This document shows positions 1 through 9,875 of a stretch of DNA of 64,000 bases, one piece after another. Source of the stretch: Lucifuga dentata (lineage: Eukaryota > Chordata > Actinopteri > Ophidiiformes > Bythitidae); assembly GCA_014773175.1 (NCBI GenBank), contig VXCM01000450.1:1-64000 (forward strand). The letters run 5' to 3'. Each line of letters opens with the position of its first letter. Position 1 is the stretch's first letter. Both the position numbers and the translations under genes were made by a program. The notes under the pieces were generated by a model. That model had not been told where the DNA came from. It did no database searches and saw nothing but the letters and a program-made list of their open reading frames with translations.

Positions 1-973
1 TTTTTTTTTTTTGTTTGTTTTTTTTCATCAGGGTGGAGGGCACATAATAGCAACAACGTCATGACTAATTGAATAATCAACTTAAATTGGCTGGATTATT
101 CAACCTCAAAAAATAATCGTAATGCCTATCCCTAGTATGTGTAACTAGCTCCCTGTAGCAGCGTTATATGGACTTCATTGAATTTGTCAGTCAGCAACAC
201 TCTGATTGGCACTTAGGAATTGAGGGGACTCAACTCTGTCTTCTCTGTCATGATATGAAAACTACATGCTACTCTGGAGCAGAACAGCAACTTTAAATGG
301 ATGAAATAAAAAAATGTATGCAATGCTAACTTTTTAATGTGGCCAATAGGACAGCAAAAGTTGAGGCTAATCGACATTTCTTACTTGTAACTATCAGAAA
401 ATCATAAGTGTAATCACAATGATTACATAATTGCACATTATTCCCAACTCTTGCAAGATCATTATAAAAATGTGTAATGCTAAATTTCTCTGGTAAATGA
501 GGAAAGGTCAAGAAGGGCAAAATAAAACCGTATCCTCAGACAATATTGATTTGGCACTGCCAGTTGCACAGGGGAGGGCAGACCATGAATAATACATAAT
601 TTCTTATAATTATTGGTATAATTTATAATGAAAAGTTAATTTTTAATATTTTAAAATAAGAAACTAGTATGTTAATGTATGTTACAGTAAATAGCGCAGC
701 TGCAGTGAGGTAATAACATAATTTAAAACATACTGAACATACAGGAGAGAAAATATGAAGAATTTATTTATTTGAGGATTTTGTTTATTCTATTCATTGA
801 TTTCCTCAATTCAGCCATCTCATTGCTTCTAATAAAGCACAATCTGTGTAGCTTCACAAGCCTTGCATGGTGGTGTCTTACTTTTAAGGACTGAACCCAA
901 ACAACTTGACACTTCAAAGTTTTTTCTTTCAAGTGTCAAGACAAGGTCTTCAGACAATCACGTCTCAAGGAAG

Positions 974-1045
974 TCAAATCTCACAGCTCACAAGTCCAAG
1001 TCAAATCTCACAGCTCACAAGTCCAAGTCAAATCTCAAGTCCAAG
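974..1045. repeat. 27-bp minisatellite, about 2.7 units
   Basis: Two identical 27-base units beginning 'tcaaatctcacagctc' lie at 974-1000 and 1001-1027. A third unit (1028-1045) lacks the 9-base 'cagctcaca' portion. The flanking 'aagtc/caagtc' richness resembles the 'caagtcaagtc' repeats common in fish genomes. That family resemblance is from memory. The 96-residue open frame across it, with a KSNLTAHKS repeat, is a by-product of the array. Confidence 0.85.
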
Positions 1046-1996
1046 TCTCTGGACTTACTAGCACATGTTCATTTCTTCATAAACACCAGGATTCCACAAC
1101 TCCAGCATCTTTACTGTGGATGTGACAATGTATATGTAAAGTATATAAGATAAAAACTACAACATAATACACTGAACCAGCATCATTCGCTCACTTGCTC
1201 CCTACTACACTGCTGATAGCTTCACACACTGACCTGACATGTTTGGCACTCTTCTCTGGCCAGAACTGTACCTAATTTTAGCCTTGAAAAGAACGACCTG
1301 GAACAAAATCTGGGAGTTGTCCTTCATGACACAATGACCTGGAATTTAAAAAGTTGACTCAGCTGCTTTACTGAATGGTATTTCTTTCTTTTTTTCACTG
1401 TATTCCAGACATTAAACTTAAGTTTTTGATGTTCCCTAAACCTCAGCCAGGCTCATCTGCTTTTTATTTCAGGTCCTGATTACCCATCTTTTCCCAGAAT
1501 TCAGCTGGAGGTTAGACGCATAGGTGGAGAAGCCTTTTCCCTTCAGTATTCAACCATTCAACCACACATCTACCATGAAAACCTTCTGCAAACAAATTCA
1601 GTTGTGGTTGTGTTGGAAATCTCGAGAGTAATAAGAAAATTACAATGGACTCAGGAATTTCAGTTACCACGCCAATAATCTTTTTCAGGGTTTTGCAGGG
1701 TTAAATGATTTCTTGTGGCTTTAAAAAAAAAATGTAAATATCATTGCATTCATCTACATTTGACCGACAAGCAGCTTTCTGCTCACGGATTCACAGGAGT
1801 GTTGTGAACAGACGGGGCGCTTAGCCTCTTCATCGTCACTGTGCAATTCTGACACCTGAGAGGATTCAGAGGTGTTTTCTAAGCCTCATCAGGTCGGACC
1901 ACTGAAGCCCCTCTCAGCACGGCACTGAGTGAGTGACAACAGGCTGCTGGAGATAAGAGAGAAGTGAGAGAAAGAACTCTGGATAGGAGTAGACTC

Positions 1997-2022
1997 TGTG
2001 TGTGTGTGTGCATGTGTGTGTC
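1997..2022. repeat. (TG)n microsatellite, interrupted
   Basis: A run of TG dinucleotides is broken by 'catg'. It is read directly from the sequence. Confidence 0.9.
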
Positions 2023-3167
2023 AGTGTCTTTCTGTGGAAGTGAGGAGGTGATGAGTGAGAATCAGACCCGAGAGGGATCACGTCACCACAGAGATAGCCG
2101 CCATCGCCTAGCAACCTCAGCCCTCAGGCCCGCAGAAGGAAGTGCAAAGTGAAAACTGATCCTCTTTTAAAAATATCCTAATAATGGGTCTTTTCAAACA
2201 GACGAAAACCTCAACAATATCACACAGCCTATATTTTTGGGGGGTTTTGTTTGTTGTATTTAATTAAGACTTATTCTTTTTAACTGCAGTGACTTATAAT
2301 ACTCTTGAGATGCAATCTAAACTCAGATATACAACTTAAATGACCACATTTGATCTATATTCCAACATGTCTGTGGCATAATATTGTTGCTGCATTCTAT
2401 ATTTTGATACATGTAGTATGCTGATTTTATCTAAAATTGACTTTTGCGCATTATCATTTACTGTCAAGTCATCATGTGTTATTTGCCAAGCAAAAGGACA
2501 AGCATTAAGTGTTTATATAGGCAGTGCAATAAGACTTCCTCAATTGATTTTGAAAGTTTAAAATACACTTTCATGTTTTGAATAATGTTGGCAGCAACAT
2601 AACGTGTATGTGGGTAGTATATTGGGGTCAAACATGCAAACTCACAACACAGTCCTTTAAATAATCTTAATCCTCCATTCCGAACCTCTGACGCAAGGAC
2701 ATTTGATAAGTAGTCCTCAAAGACTCGTACCTGTGCTGCTGTAAAAGTGTACTTATAAAATCTAACTTGTTGAGAAAATTTGTAAAACCGAAATGATCAC
2801 TGCTGCTTTTGGGCCTATTTCTGTATTACAATAAGAATTAAATCAGAAAGAAGTTGCAGTTTAATGTTGTATTAAAGGGGTTTTGCGGCACAAGATTCAA
2901 GACCATTTCAAGTGCTAACTGTAAATCAGGAAGCCTAATGTGAGATGTCCCTTAGAAACCGGCTTTCACTCTGAGCTCATTTCACTTGTGTAACTAGACA
3001 AATGATTGTCTTCCTGTTCGACGCCCCTGACGAGGCATGCCAATACTGCAGGTGCAGCTGGGCCTGAAATTGCTTTGTTTAAACTTGTCAGGTTGGAATG
3101 GAGATTTTTAAATAACTGACAGGGGTTAGCAGGTCTGCAGACCTCCAGGGATCTTCACCTGGGACCT

Positions 3168-3216
3168 TCTTCTTTTTTTCTTTTTTTTTTTTTTTTTNTT
3201 TTTTTTTTTTTTTTTT
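3168..3216. repeat. Poly-T tract with single N
   Basis: A T homopolymer of more than 40 bases holds one ambiguous base at 3198. The lysine-rich reverse-strand open frame over it is artefactual. The N is probably an assembly join (see the finding on single-N joins). Confidence 0.9.
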
Positions 3217-3460
3217 GAAAAAAGCATCTAAGTCTTCATCAGCTAATTTAACATGTTTTTTTTGGAAAACTGTGAATAGAAAAACAGATCGCACAGTTTT
3301 TGGCTGCAGTTTTGTCTTGGCTGCAGGCAGTGAAATCTTCTGGCATAATTCTGAGTTACATTTTGCAAAGTCTGACAATTTTATGCAACTCATAAAAATG
3401 CACATTAAATGTAGCGCAAAATAACATACTCTTTTGAACAACCTGGGAATACTTTCCACG

Positions 3461-3513
3461 TTGGAACATCTCTTTTGCTGAGATGTTCCAAGATTGGAAC
3501 ATCTCTTTTGCTG
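3461..3513. repeat. Fold-back plus direct duplication
   Basis: The 20-base word 'ttggaacatctcttttgctg' occurs at 3461-3480 and again at 3494-3513. Between them, 3481-3491 is 'agatgttccaa', the exact reverse complement of the first 11 bases. 3461-3471 and 3481-3491 therefore form a perfect 11-bp stem with a 9-base loop, followed by a second direct copy. This arrangement is typical of replication template switching. No gene function is implied. Confidence 0.85.
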
Positions 3514-3599
3514 CCACAGTTTGACACTGTTTGCATAGATAGTGTGGTGAGTGATGGAAAATGTGGATCAGTGTGGACCTGCTCACCTAAGTAATTCTA

Positions 3600-3602
<3 letters not shown>

Positions 3603-3658
<56 letters not shown>
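3603..3658. repeat. (AC)n microsatellite
   Basis: About 28 uninterrupted AC units. Long pure CA arrays are a normal feature of fish genomes and are likely to be length-polymorphic. Confidence 0.97.
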
Positions 3659-3663
<5 letters not shown>

Positions 3664-3842
3664 CATATTTTTAATACAGCAGCTCTTCTATAGTGGCTTT
3701 TCTAAAAAAAAAAGAAATTAAAAATGTAAAGATAAATCTACATATCATTTTATAAAATTATCCATGTATTACTAAAAGTTGAATCTTGAGTTGTCAATAA
3801 TGCTCATCCACTAATGTGCGTGATGTTTGTGAATTTGTGAGC

Positions 3843-4453
3843 TTAAAGGACCATAACCACCCATTTTGCATGTTGGAGCCTAATATATTCAATTTTCATA
3901 CATGTAACGTTGCTGACAATCATTTCCCAAAGCATACTACTTGAGCAGTGAATTAAAAAAAAAAAAAAATCCTAGAGTGCTATTGGTTTCAGTTCATTCT
4001 GGTATGCTATTAAAATCAACTTGTTGATACCTGAAACGTTCTTGGAATAGGTAATCCATCATTGTGAACAAGACGTGTATCCAGGTGTTTTCAAAGTTTT
4101 GTAATTTTAGTTAAAGCACAATAAAAAGCATGGAGTGAAGGTATGTCTCCGCTGGGGAATATAGTCCCAAAAGAAGACCTGCGTTTATCAAAAACTTTAA
4201 ATGACCATGACTTCATAATTCTGCGTAACTATTAGCAGGTGAGACATCAATTTTTAAGGTGGGTGTATTGTTTGAATGTATGATTTTGAAAGATTAAGAG
4301 ATTTTGCAAAATATCAGGAAAGCTGAAATATGGTTTTATCCTTTAGGAAATTGTCATGTATGAAAATGTATGAACATGTATGAAAATTGTAACATGTATG
4401 AAAATTGAATATATTAGGCTCACACATGCAAAATGGGTGGTATGATCTTTTAA
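3843..4453 (+). mobile_element. TTAA-flanked MITE-like DNA transposon, copy A
   Basis: This is a copy of a non-autonomous element seen seven times in the window. It starts at TTAA followed by 'aggaccat' and ends in 'atgatctt' before TTAA, so the ends are inverted repeats next to a TTAA target. The left arm ('attttgcatgttggagcc') and right arm ('ggctcacacatgcaaaat') match in inverted orientation over roughly 95 bases. Inside are the family landmarks 'tagtcccaaaagaagacc' and 'ggtgggtgtatt'. There is no coding capacity. The right arm carries a small internal expansion of 'catgtatgaaaa' at about 4356-4408. TTAA duplication with A/G-starting ends fits Kolobok or piggyBac superfamilies; this assignment is inference. 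Confidence 0.85.
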
Positions 4454-5128
4454 ATAATTGGAAAATCATCTCCCACATGGATGATTTTGGTGTCAATCTC
4501 CTCAAACATTTAGTGCATTCATGAAAACAGAATCACTTTGCTCACGTACATTTTTTTCCTTACATAACCTGAATTTTATGTAAAAATGTGACCTGGTGTT
4601 CACATTTTGCAGGTGCCGGGATTGATTTAAATTGTGAAGAATTTAAAGCATAAGCACTTGAAAACATTTGTAAAGCATGGATTATACAGGCTTGAAATGT
4701 CTTTCCTCCAAATTTGTTGAGAGGACAAAGGGCAGTGATGCACATTCCTGAGAGCAGCGGCGAAGAAACATTCCATCCTCTGTAATTGTTCACAGCTGTA
4801 AGCTGAATCTGCTTCCTATTTGTCACATTCATGGGTCAAGCTTTGCCATATTTTTCATAATCACGCAAATAAAAGTAAAGCTTTAAAAGGAAGGAGTGTT
4901 TATGCACACTTACAGCAGCAGGTGAAGGAGTGCAGCTGTTAGCCTTCATCCTCCTCTGCCTCTGTTCATCTTCTGCTCTTTGTTATTGTGAGCATGTAGC
5001 CATCATTTATCTATTTGAGCAGATGACTGTAAATAATACTGTCAGGTGTTTTTTAGGATTTTTCCTGCCATATCGCAGCATGAAGTTCTCGCTGTGTGAA
5101 AGGCTCCTTCTCTCTTCATGCTGGATTT

Positions 5129-5261
5129 GAAGATCAGAGTAAAAAAAAAAAATGTGAAGCTCTCTGCTTTGAGTCTTTACGATAAATTCAATAANGAAGA
5201 TCAGAGTAAAAAAAAAAAATGTGAAGCTCTCTGCTTTGAGTCTTTACGATAAATTCAATAA
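5129..5261. repeat. 66-bp exact duplication around a single N
   Basis: Bases 5129-5194 and 5196-5261 are identical ('gaagatcagagt...ttcaataa') and are separated only by N at 5195. The same pattern recurs at three other places in the window. I read it as an unmerged contig overlap rather than a genomic tandem duplication. Confidence 0.9.
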
Positions 5262-5477
5262 CTCTTGCAGACTTCGTAGTGTGTCCTCAACAATCAGTGT
5301 TTAAATTTAGGAAACGATTCAGATTGTTTGTGTGACGCATATTACTTGTGTTAATCCTTGCAAGACGCAGACTTTAAAAGGCGGCTGAATTGAGTGGAAA
5401 ACAACTGTGGATCACATGTTCCCCTGAGCTGTCTGAGCTATTCCAGAGCCTCTATATTAAAAATAGGTGTTATGATT

Positions 5478-5501
5478 GTGTGTGTGTGTGTGTGTGTGTG
5501 T
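5478..5501. repeat. (TG)n microsatellite
   Basis: About 12 TG units, read directly. Confidence 0.95.
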
Positions 5502-5798
5502 TTGCACAGGTGCCAAAAAAATTCTGCACTGTGTACAATATGTGCTTGTGCTGAGAGTGAAGGCGAGTGTTTCTCCACTCGAGAACAGAGCACCAGCAGC
5601 TTTGTCATTTAGAACAGCCGCCTGAAACAAAGATGACATGAAGACGACTTAGACCTCCTCCACTGTCGTTTGCTACTCAGCTGAGGCCAACTTTGTTAAA
5701 CACGTGCACTGCTAAATCTTCTGTTTTAATGCCGGCTGTTGTTATTAGAGCATTAAATACTTTGAATGCATGCAGGGATTCTGACATCAGCTGGAGTT

Positions 5799-5839
5799 AA
5801 AAAAAAAAAAAAAAAAACNAAAAAAAAAAAAAAAAAAAA
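5799..5839. repeat. Poly-A tract with single N
   Basis: Two A runs of about 20 bases, each ending in C, flank N at 5819. This fits the same contig-overlap artefact in a homopolymer. Confidence 0.9.
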
Positions 5840-6881
5840 CCCTCAGTCATCTTGTCCAAGTAAATCACTTTGCCCAAGCCGCGAAATTACAGTTTCTAAG
5901 CTTGTGGGTTAGAGAATGTGAGTGAGGGTTTTGCTTGTGGACCTGGGGTATGATTTCAGGAACCACAGGACCAGAAGGCAATTGCTACCAGTAGAGGGCA
6001 CTGTGGGCACTCCTGAGGTCTTTGTTTGGAAGAATTCAGGCCTCTGGCTGTGTTGTCATCAGCCTGAAGATGAGAAACAAGAATTCCTGATTCCTGCAGT
6101 GATCTCTGTGCTTTTGTATTTGGATTTAGAACACTTTCCTATTTGTAGCATTAATAATACTTATTTAGCTATGAGTTTTCTTGCAAGGTGATTTTATCAT
6201 ATAGGATGACTGACAATGGTTCCAATAGACAGATTCGAAATTCAAACAATGTGATGGTCATGTTGTGAAACTAGTGTAATTATGGCGTAATATACATCAA
6301 CTTGTCTGGCTCTACGTTATGCTCCTGAATTAACAGGTTGAGAGTGTGTGTTTAATTTTTTTGAGGTAAAATCTTTAATTTTAGCATTTTACTACCTTGT
6401 TGGGCGCGATGTTTGCTTGCATAAATACACTGTGTATATGTATAATGTGTGAGTGTGGGTCTGTGTGTGTGTGCGCAGGCCTCTGTGATGAGCCGTATGC
6501 TAATGCAGCGTCGTGGTTTGCAGTGTTCTCCTCTTCTGCTGGTCTGAATTGAAACAGCTGCCTCAGCTGCTTCGCCTCCAGCTGCTTCCAAATTGTCCCA
6601 CCATTAAGCTGTTATATGTTTACAACCACAGCAAACCCATGAGGTACTAAGAAGTGTGAGACGATGCTCCTCTGCTGCAATGATCAGCATCCCATTTTGT
6701 TACTGCACAGATTGAGCCGTGCGTTAATTATGTGTGATACAATTAGGCACTCTAGTTTTTCTGCAGCTGTAAGGGTGTCAGTCAAAACTTAGCTCGGAAA
6801 TTTCACCTCAGAAAGTTATTTAAAGGAAATATCTGCTCAATCTCGTGACCTTTTTGTGGCACCAATTGTTAATTGTGTCCC

Positions 6882-7522
6882 TTAAAGTACAAGACTGACG
6901 ATTTTGCTTGTTTGAGAACTTGCAAACACATGACATTTCTGGCAACCATTTTCCAAAATATGCTACTTGAGCAGGACATTTTAGAATTTTTTCTACCTTC
7001 CAGACTACTATTGCTTTCAGTTCATTCTACGCTATAAAAATCAATTTGTAGAGCCTTGAAATGTGCTTGAGATAGGTAAACAATCACAGCAAACATGATG
7101 TCTATTAAGATTTCTGTTGAAGTAATTTTATTTAACCGGTCCAACGCAGAGCTACATGGAAGACAATGTCTGCCTCCACCAGGGAATGTAGTCCCAGGAG
7201 AAGACGGCTTTAACAGAAAAGTTAAAAAAACGACTATGACTTCTACATTCGGACGAATGTAGCCAAACATTTAATCATTTAATTTTAAGGTGGGTGTATC
7301 ACCTGAACATTTGATTTTGAAAGATTAGGAGATTTGGCAAAATAACANATTTTAAGGTGGGTGTATCACCTGAACATTTGATTTTGAAAGATTAGGAGAT
7401 TTGGCAAAATAACAAGAAAACCAAAATACGGTTTTATGCTTTAGAATTTGTCAGTAACCTAACATGTAGGCAGGTAGTATTTATTGGGCTTAAACATGCA
7501 AAATCGCCAGCATGGTCCTTTA
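6882..7522 (+). mobile_element. TTAA-flanked MITE-like DNA transposon, copy B
   Basis: A full-length member of the seven-copy family. The left end is TTAA then 'agtacaagac', with 'gattttgcttgtttgag' following. The right end is 'aaacatgcaaaatcgccagcatggtcc' split by TTTA, a one-base decay of TTAA. Landmarks present are 'gaatgtagtcccaggagaag' (about 7183-7202) and 'ggtgggtgtatcacctgaac'. Its apparent extra length comes partly from a 66-bp exact duplication around N at 7348 (7282-7347 = 7349-7414), which is probably an assembly artefact. There is no transposase. Confidence 0.85.
7282..7414. repeat. 66-bp exact duplication around a single N
   Basis: 7282-7347 equals 7349-7414, with N at 7348. 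It lies inside transposon copy B. None of the other copies carries the duplication, which supports an assembly origin. Confidence 0.9.
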
Positions 7523-8394
7523 CTACCGCTATTGTGTGACTTAGCGATTTTTTCTGCTTGAAAGCTGCATTCTATCCGTTTCTGTGTGCACTGTGTGAGA
7601 GCAGCAAGAACACATTGATCTTATATGGCCCGGCTTTTGTCTGGGACACATCCAAACCCAAACAGCCAGAGGAAGGACCACAACAGAGCGCAAGTAATTC
7701 TCTCGCAATCCAGACACACTCTGCATAGGTTACAGACAGAGCAAAGCCACTCCTGTCATTCAAAACAGCGTTATTTCTTCAGTCACCGAGTAATGATTCA
7801 TTTAACCGATACACGCCTCGTGTTCCTCTCCTGTTCACTTTTATAGAGTGGACTCTTCCTTCATTATGCTGCTTACGACTGAGCTAAACTCTGCATGCCA
7901 AAGAGGAGTTTCTCTTTCAGAAATCTGCTCCAAAAAGACATCTGGTTTATGTTATGACAGTGCTGATCTAAGACGCAGCTTGCTGAAGCAGTTAGCAACT
8001 TTTAAGAATTGGAAGCATGCATGCATGTTTCCTATTAACTATGAGTGCAGAAAAAGAATATTCCACATATTCAAGATATGGTACATTCATATACATTTCT
8101 AGAATCATGCTGAAGTCAACGGATTAAAAAAAAAAAAAATAAGACATTCCTTACATTTCTCTTGCCAATGAATAACTTTTTCTCTTTGATATAATGTACA
8201 TCATTTGCCATTAAGAAGCAATAACAGTTTTATCTAAGATAATGCCACTTGCGTGGGTTGTGGGTGTCTCTGCGAGGACTTTGCATTCTATCTCTCTGAC
8301 ATGAAGGTTAGCTGAACTCGAAACAGGAAATGGCCTGTAGCTGAGAACATGTTTCTCTATGTGCTATGTGTGTTGGTATTTTGACAGACTAGCA
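7523..8394. other. Non-coding stretch, no features seen
   Basis: Overlapping open frames of 61-84 codons run on both strands (for example 7625-7846 and 7848-8102). None shows a recognisable domain, signal peptide or splice context. A 13-A run lies at about 8126-8138. Confidence 0.55.
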
Positions 8395-8432
8395 AGATGT
8401 CTAGGGACTAGCCTGCCTCTAGGCTAAAGCAT

Positions 8433-8498
8433 GCTGGGATAGGCTCTATTCCCCTTTGACCATGAACAGAAGGAGATATAGATAATAGATGGATGAAT
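8433..8498 (+). mobile_element. LINE 3'-end fragment (fish 'ggataggctcc' type)
   Basis: 'gctgggataggctctattcc' followed by 'agaaggagatatagataatagatggatgaatg' is a degenerate version of the very common fish LINE/SINE 3' end that finishes in GGAT/ATGG repeats. Only the last ~65 bases remain, with possible further matching back to about 8395. The family identification is from memory of fish repeats. No open frame is retained. Confidence 0.65.
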
Positions 8499-8507
8499 GT
8501 GTTTATG

Positions 8508-8508
<1 letters not shown>

Positions 8509-8545
<37 letters not shown>

Positions 8546-8561
8546 TTTTTNTTTTTTTTTT
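8509..8561. repeat. (TG)n(TA)n tract followed by poly-T with N
   Basis: TG then TA dinucleotides run to about 8545, followed by a T run with N at 8551. The adjacent open frame is an artefact of this tract. Confidence 0.95.
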
Positions 8562-8711
8562 GGTTTCCAAGAGGGGTTTCTCTGTTTGCAGTTATTGAGG
8601 GGAGGAGGGGGCTTTTACCCTGGTGATTCCAGAGGCTGCAATTGCCCTCACATCACACAAAACAATGGAGAGAATGAAAATGTGAAGTTTGCTCTGAGGG
8701 TGATGTTAGAG

Positions 8712-9635
8712 CAGGCACGGGCAACTGGCAGCCTGGGGGCCGGATATGGTCCATACCTTTAATCTATCAGGCCCTTGGATGACTTCTCAGTTAATAAAAA
8801 TGGATATTATAGAATTGTTTTCCTTTGTCATTACTACCACCCATCAACAGAGGGTACTCACTTATTACTGAAGCTGCCTTATGAGACACATTCCGTTAGC
8901 TCTTGTGTCAGCCATTGTTGTATATGTTGTTGCTAAGTCAGGCAAGAGGAAAGATGAGTGTCAAGAAAAGAAAAGTTGACTTAAAAAACTTCACTCCAGT
9001 CAAGATGGGAAACAGATTACCTTTTTACAGAATTTAAAGGCAAGCCGAGGTGTTTGGTGTGTCTGGAAACAACATCAACGATGAAGGACTTCAACTTGAG
9101 TCACCACTACAACACTGCATAAAGACAAATATGACAGGTACATCGGAGCTGCTAGAGCTCTTATTGTGGCTGGTCTGAAGGGAAAAACAGTGTCACCAGA
9201 ATTTTTTTTGTAAAAACCGCTACTACACAGGAGTAATCTGTTAAGTCATCTTATGTAGTTTCACTGGAGCTAGCAAAAGCTAAAAAGCCCTGGTCAGAAG
9301 GCAAATTAGTAAAGTGGTGTGTGTGGGGGATTAATTGTTTTCCTTCAATGAATCAATTTCCTTCATAGATCAAAATGCACTCATCAATCCATTCCAGATT
9401 TAAAAAACAAATTTGAAAATATGTTGTTCAATTAACAAAAAAAGACTAGAACGAATTGTTTTTGCATTTTCTGAAACTGTTAAATATTACAATAATTAGT
9501 GAGTTCACAGTGATTTTTGTTTTATTAAACGTGTGGCCCTTTGACTGTGAGAATGAAATTTACTCTCTGTGGATAAAACTTAGAAATGTGCTGAGCAAAT
9601 TTTATGTGGATATCTTTGCAAGTTTCATTTTGGCC
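8712..9635 (+). mobile_element. Decayed hAT-type DNA transposon
   Basis: The left end 'caggcacgggcaactggc' followed by 'ctgggggccggatatggtcc' matches the usual hAT terminal pattern (CAGGGGT..GGCAAC, then GGCCGGAT..GGCCC). The possible 8-bp target sequence is 8704-8711. Downstream is the remnant of a transposase N-terminus (8954-9318). A 'gtggccctttgac' segment near 9532 resembles the 3' non-coding part of such elements. No matching right terminal repeat or second target copy is visible, so the right boundary is a guess set by the next repeat. Confidence 0.6.
8954..9318 (+). pseudogene. hAT transposase N-terminal fragment (BED-like zinc finger), broken
   Basis: The apparent start at 8954 reads MSVKKRKVDLKNF, then the frame breaks. 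The next frame reads WETDYLFTEFKGKPRCLVCL and continues with 'ETTSTMKDFNLSHHYNTA'. After a one-base shift, 'KDKYDRYIGAARALIVAGLK' follows, and later, beyond stops, SYVVSLELAKAKKPWSEGK. The CxxC then H..H layout and the 'W..YLFTE..GKPRCLVCLE' and 'SYVVS..A...KP.SEG' motifs are those of Charlie-like hAT transposases and their domesticated relatives (GTF2IRD2/ZBED5/EPM2AIP1 type). Only about 120 of the usual ~600 residues remain. At least two frameshifts and several stops make it non-functional. The catalytic RNase-H core and dimerisation domain are absent. Confidence 0.75.
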
Positions 9636-9637
9636 TG

Positions 9638-9875
9638 AAGGTGGCACTGGAGAAAAGCTAAAGCGAGCGGGGGGGCCAGCGTCCATCCTCAGGGGGAGCA
9701 TGAATAATGTGCTCCATATATTTCATGGCAATCTGTGCATTAACGATTAATATTTCTTTGGTACAAGGGGAAATTTAGACCTGACAGAAATGGTGTCACC
9801 AAGATCATCAGTAATCATCCTCTGGGGAACAAGATCTGTTGCTTTCAATCAAAATGATGGACAGAAAAGCCAACC
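9638..9875 (+). repeat. Common dispersed fish repeat ('ggtggcactgg...catcctctgggga')
   Basis: The order 'gaaggtggcactggagaaaag', 'catcctcagggggagcatga', 'atttcatggcaatctgtgc', then a second 'tcatcctctggggaacaaga' and finally 'aaaatgatggacagaaaagc' is the degenerate form of a repeat I know as widespread in teleost introns and intergenic DNA. It has two internal sub-repeats about 130 bases apart. I do not know its superfamily. It is non-coding. Confidence 0.6.

Larger units (their letters stand above)
1..3167. other. Non-coding stretch, mostly unique sequence
   Basis: I see no gene. The first 25 bases are T-rich. The stretch contains a 27-bp minisatellite (974-1045) and a TG microsatellite (1997-2022). 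A small GC-richer patch at about 2040-2150 has a CRE-like 'cacgtcac' and an RFX half-site-like 'cctagcaac', and could be regulatory. The short open frames here have no recognisable domain, and the longest one overlaps the minisatellite. The rest looks like ordinary AT-rich intergenic or intronic DNA. Confidence 0.6.
4454..6881. other. Non-coding stretch with simple repeats
   Basis: I see no gene. It holds an assembly-type duplication (5129-5261), a (TG)n run (5478-5501), a poly-A tract with N (5799-5839) and a short TG run near 6460. The open frames at about 4560-4832 and 5922-6191 have no recognisable domain, and no convincing splice-site context was found. Confidence 0.6.

Noticed and set aside
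863..1153. 96-codon frame with KSNLTAHKS repeats
   Set aside because: It is produced by the 27-bp minisatellite.
3088..3459. 123-codon lysine-rich reverse frame
   Set aside because: Its centre is a poly-T tract with an N, and it has no domain on either side.
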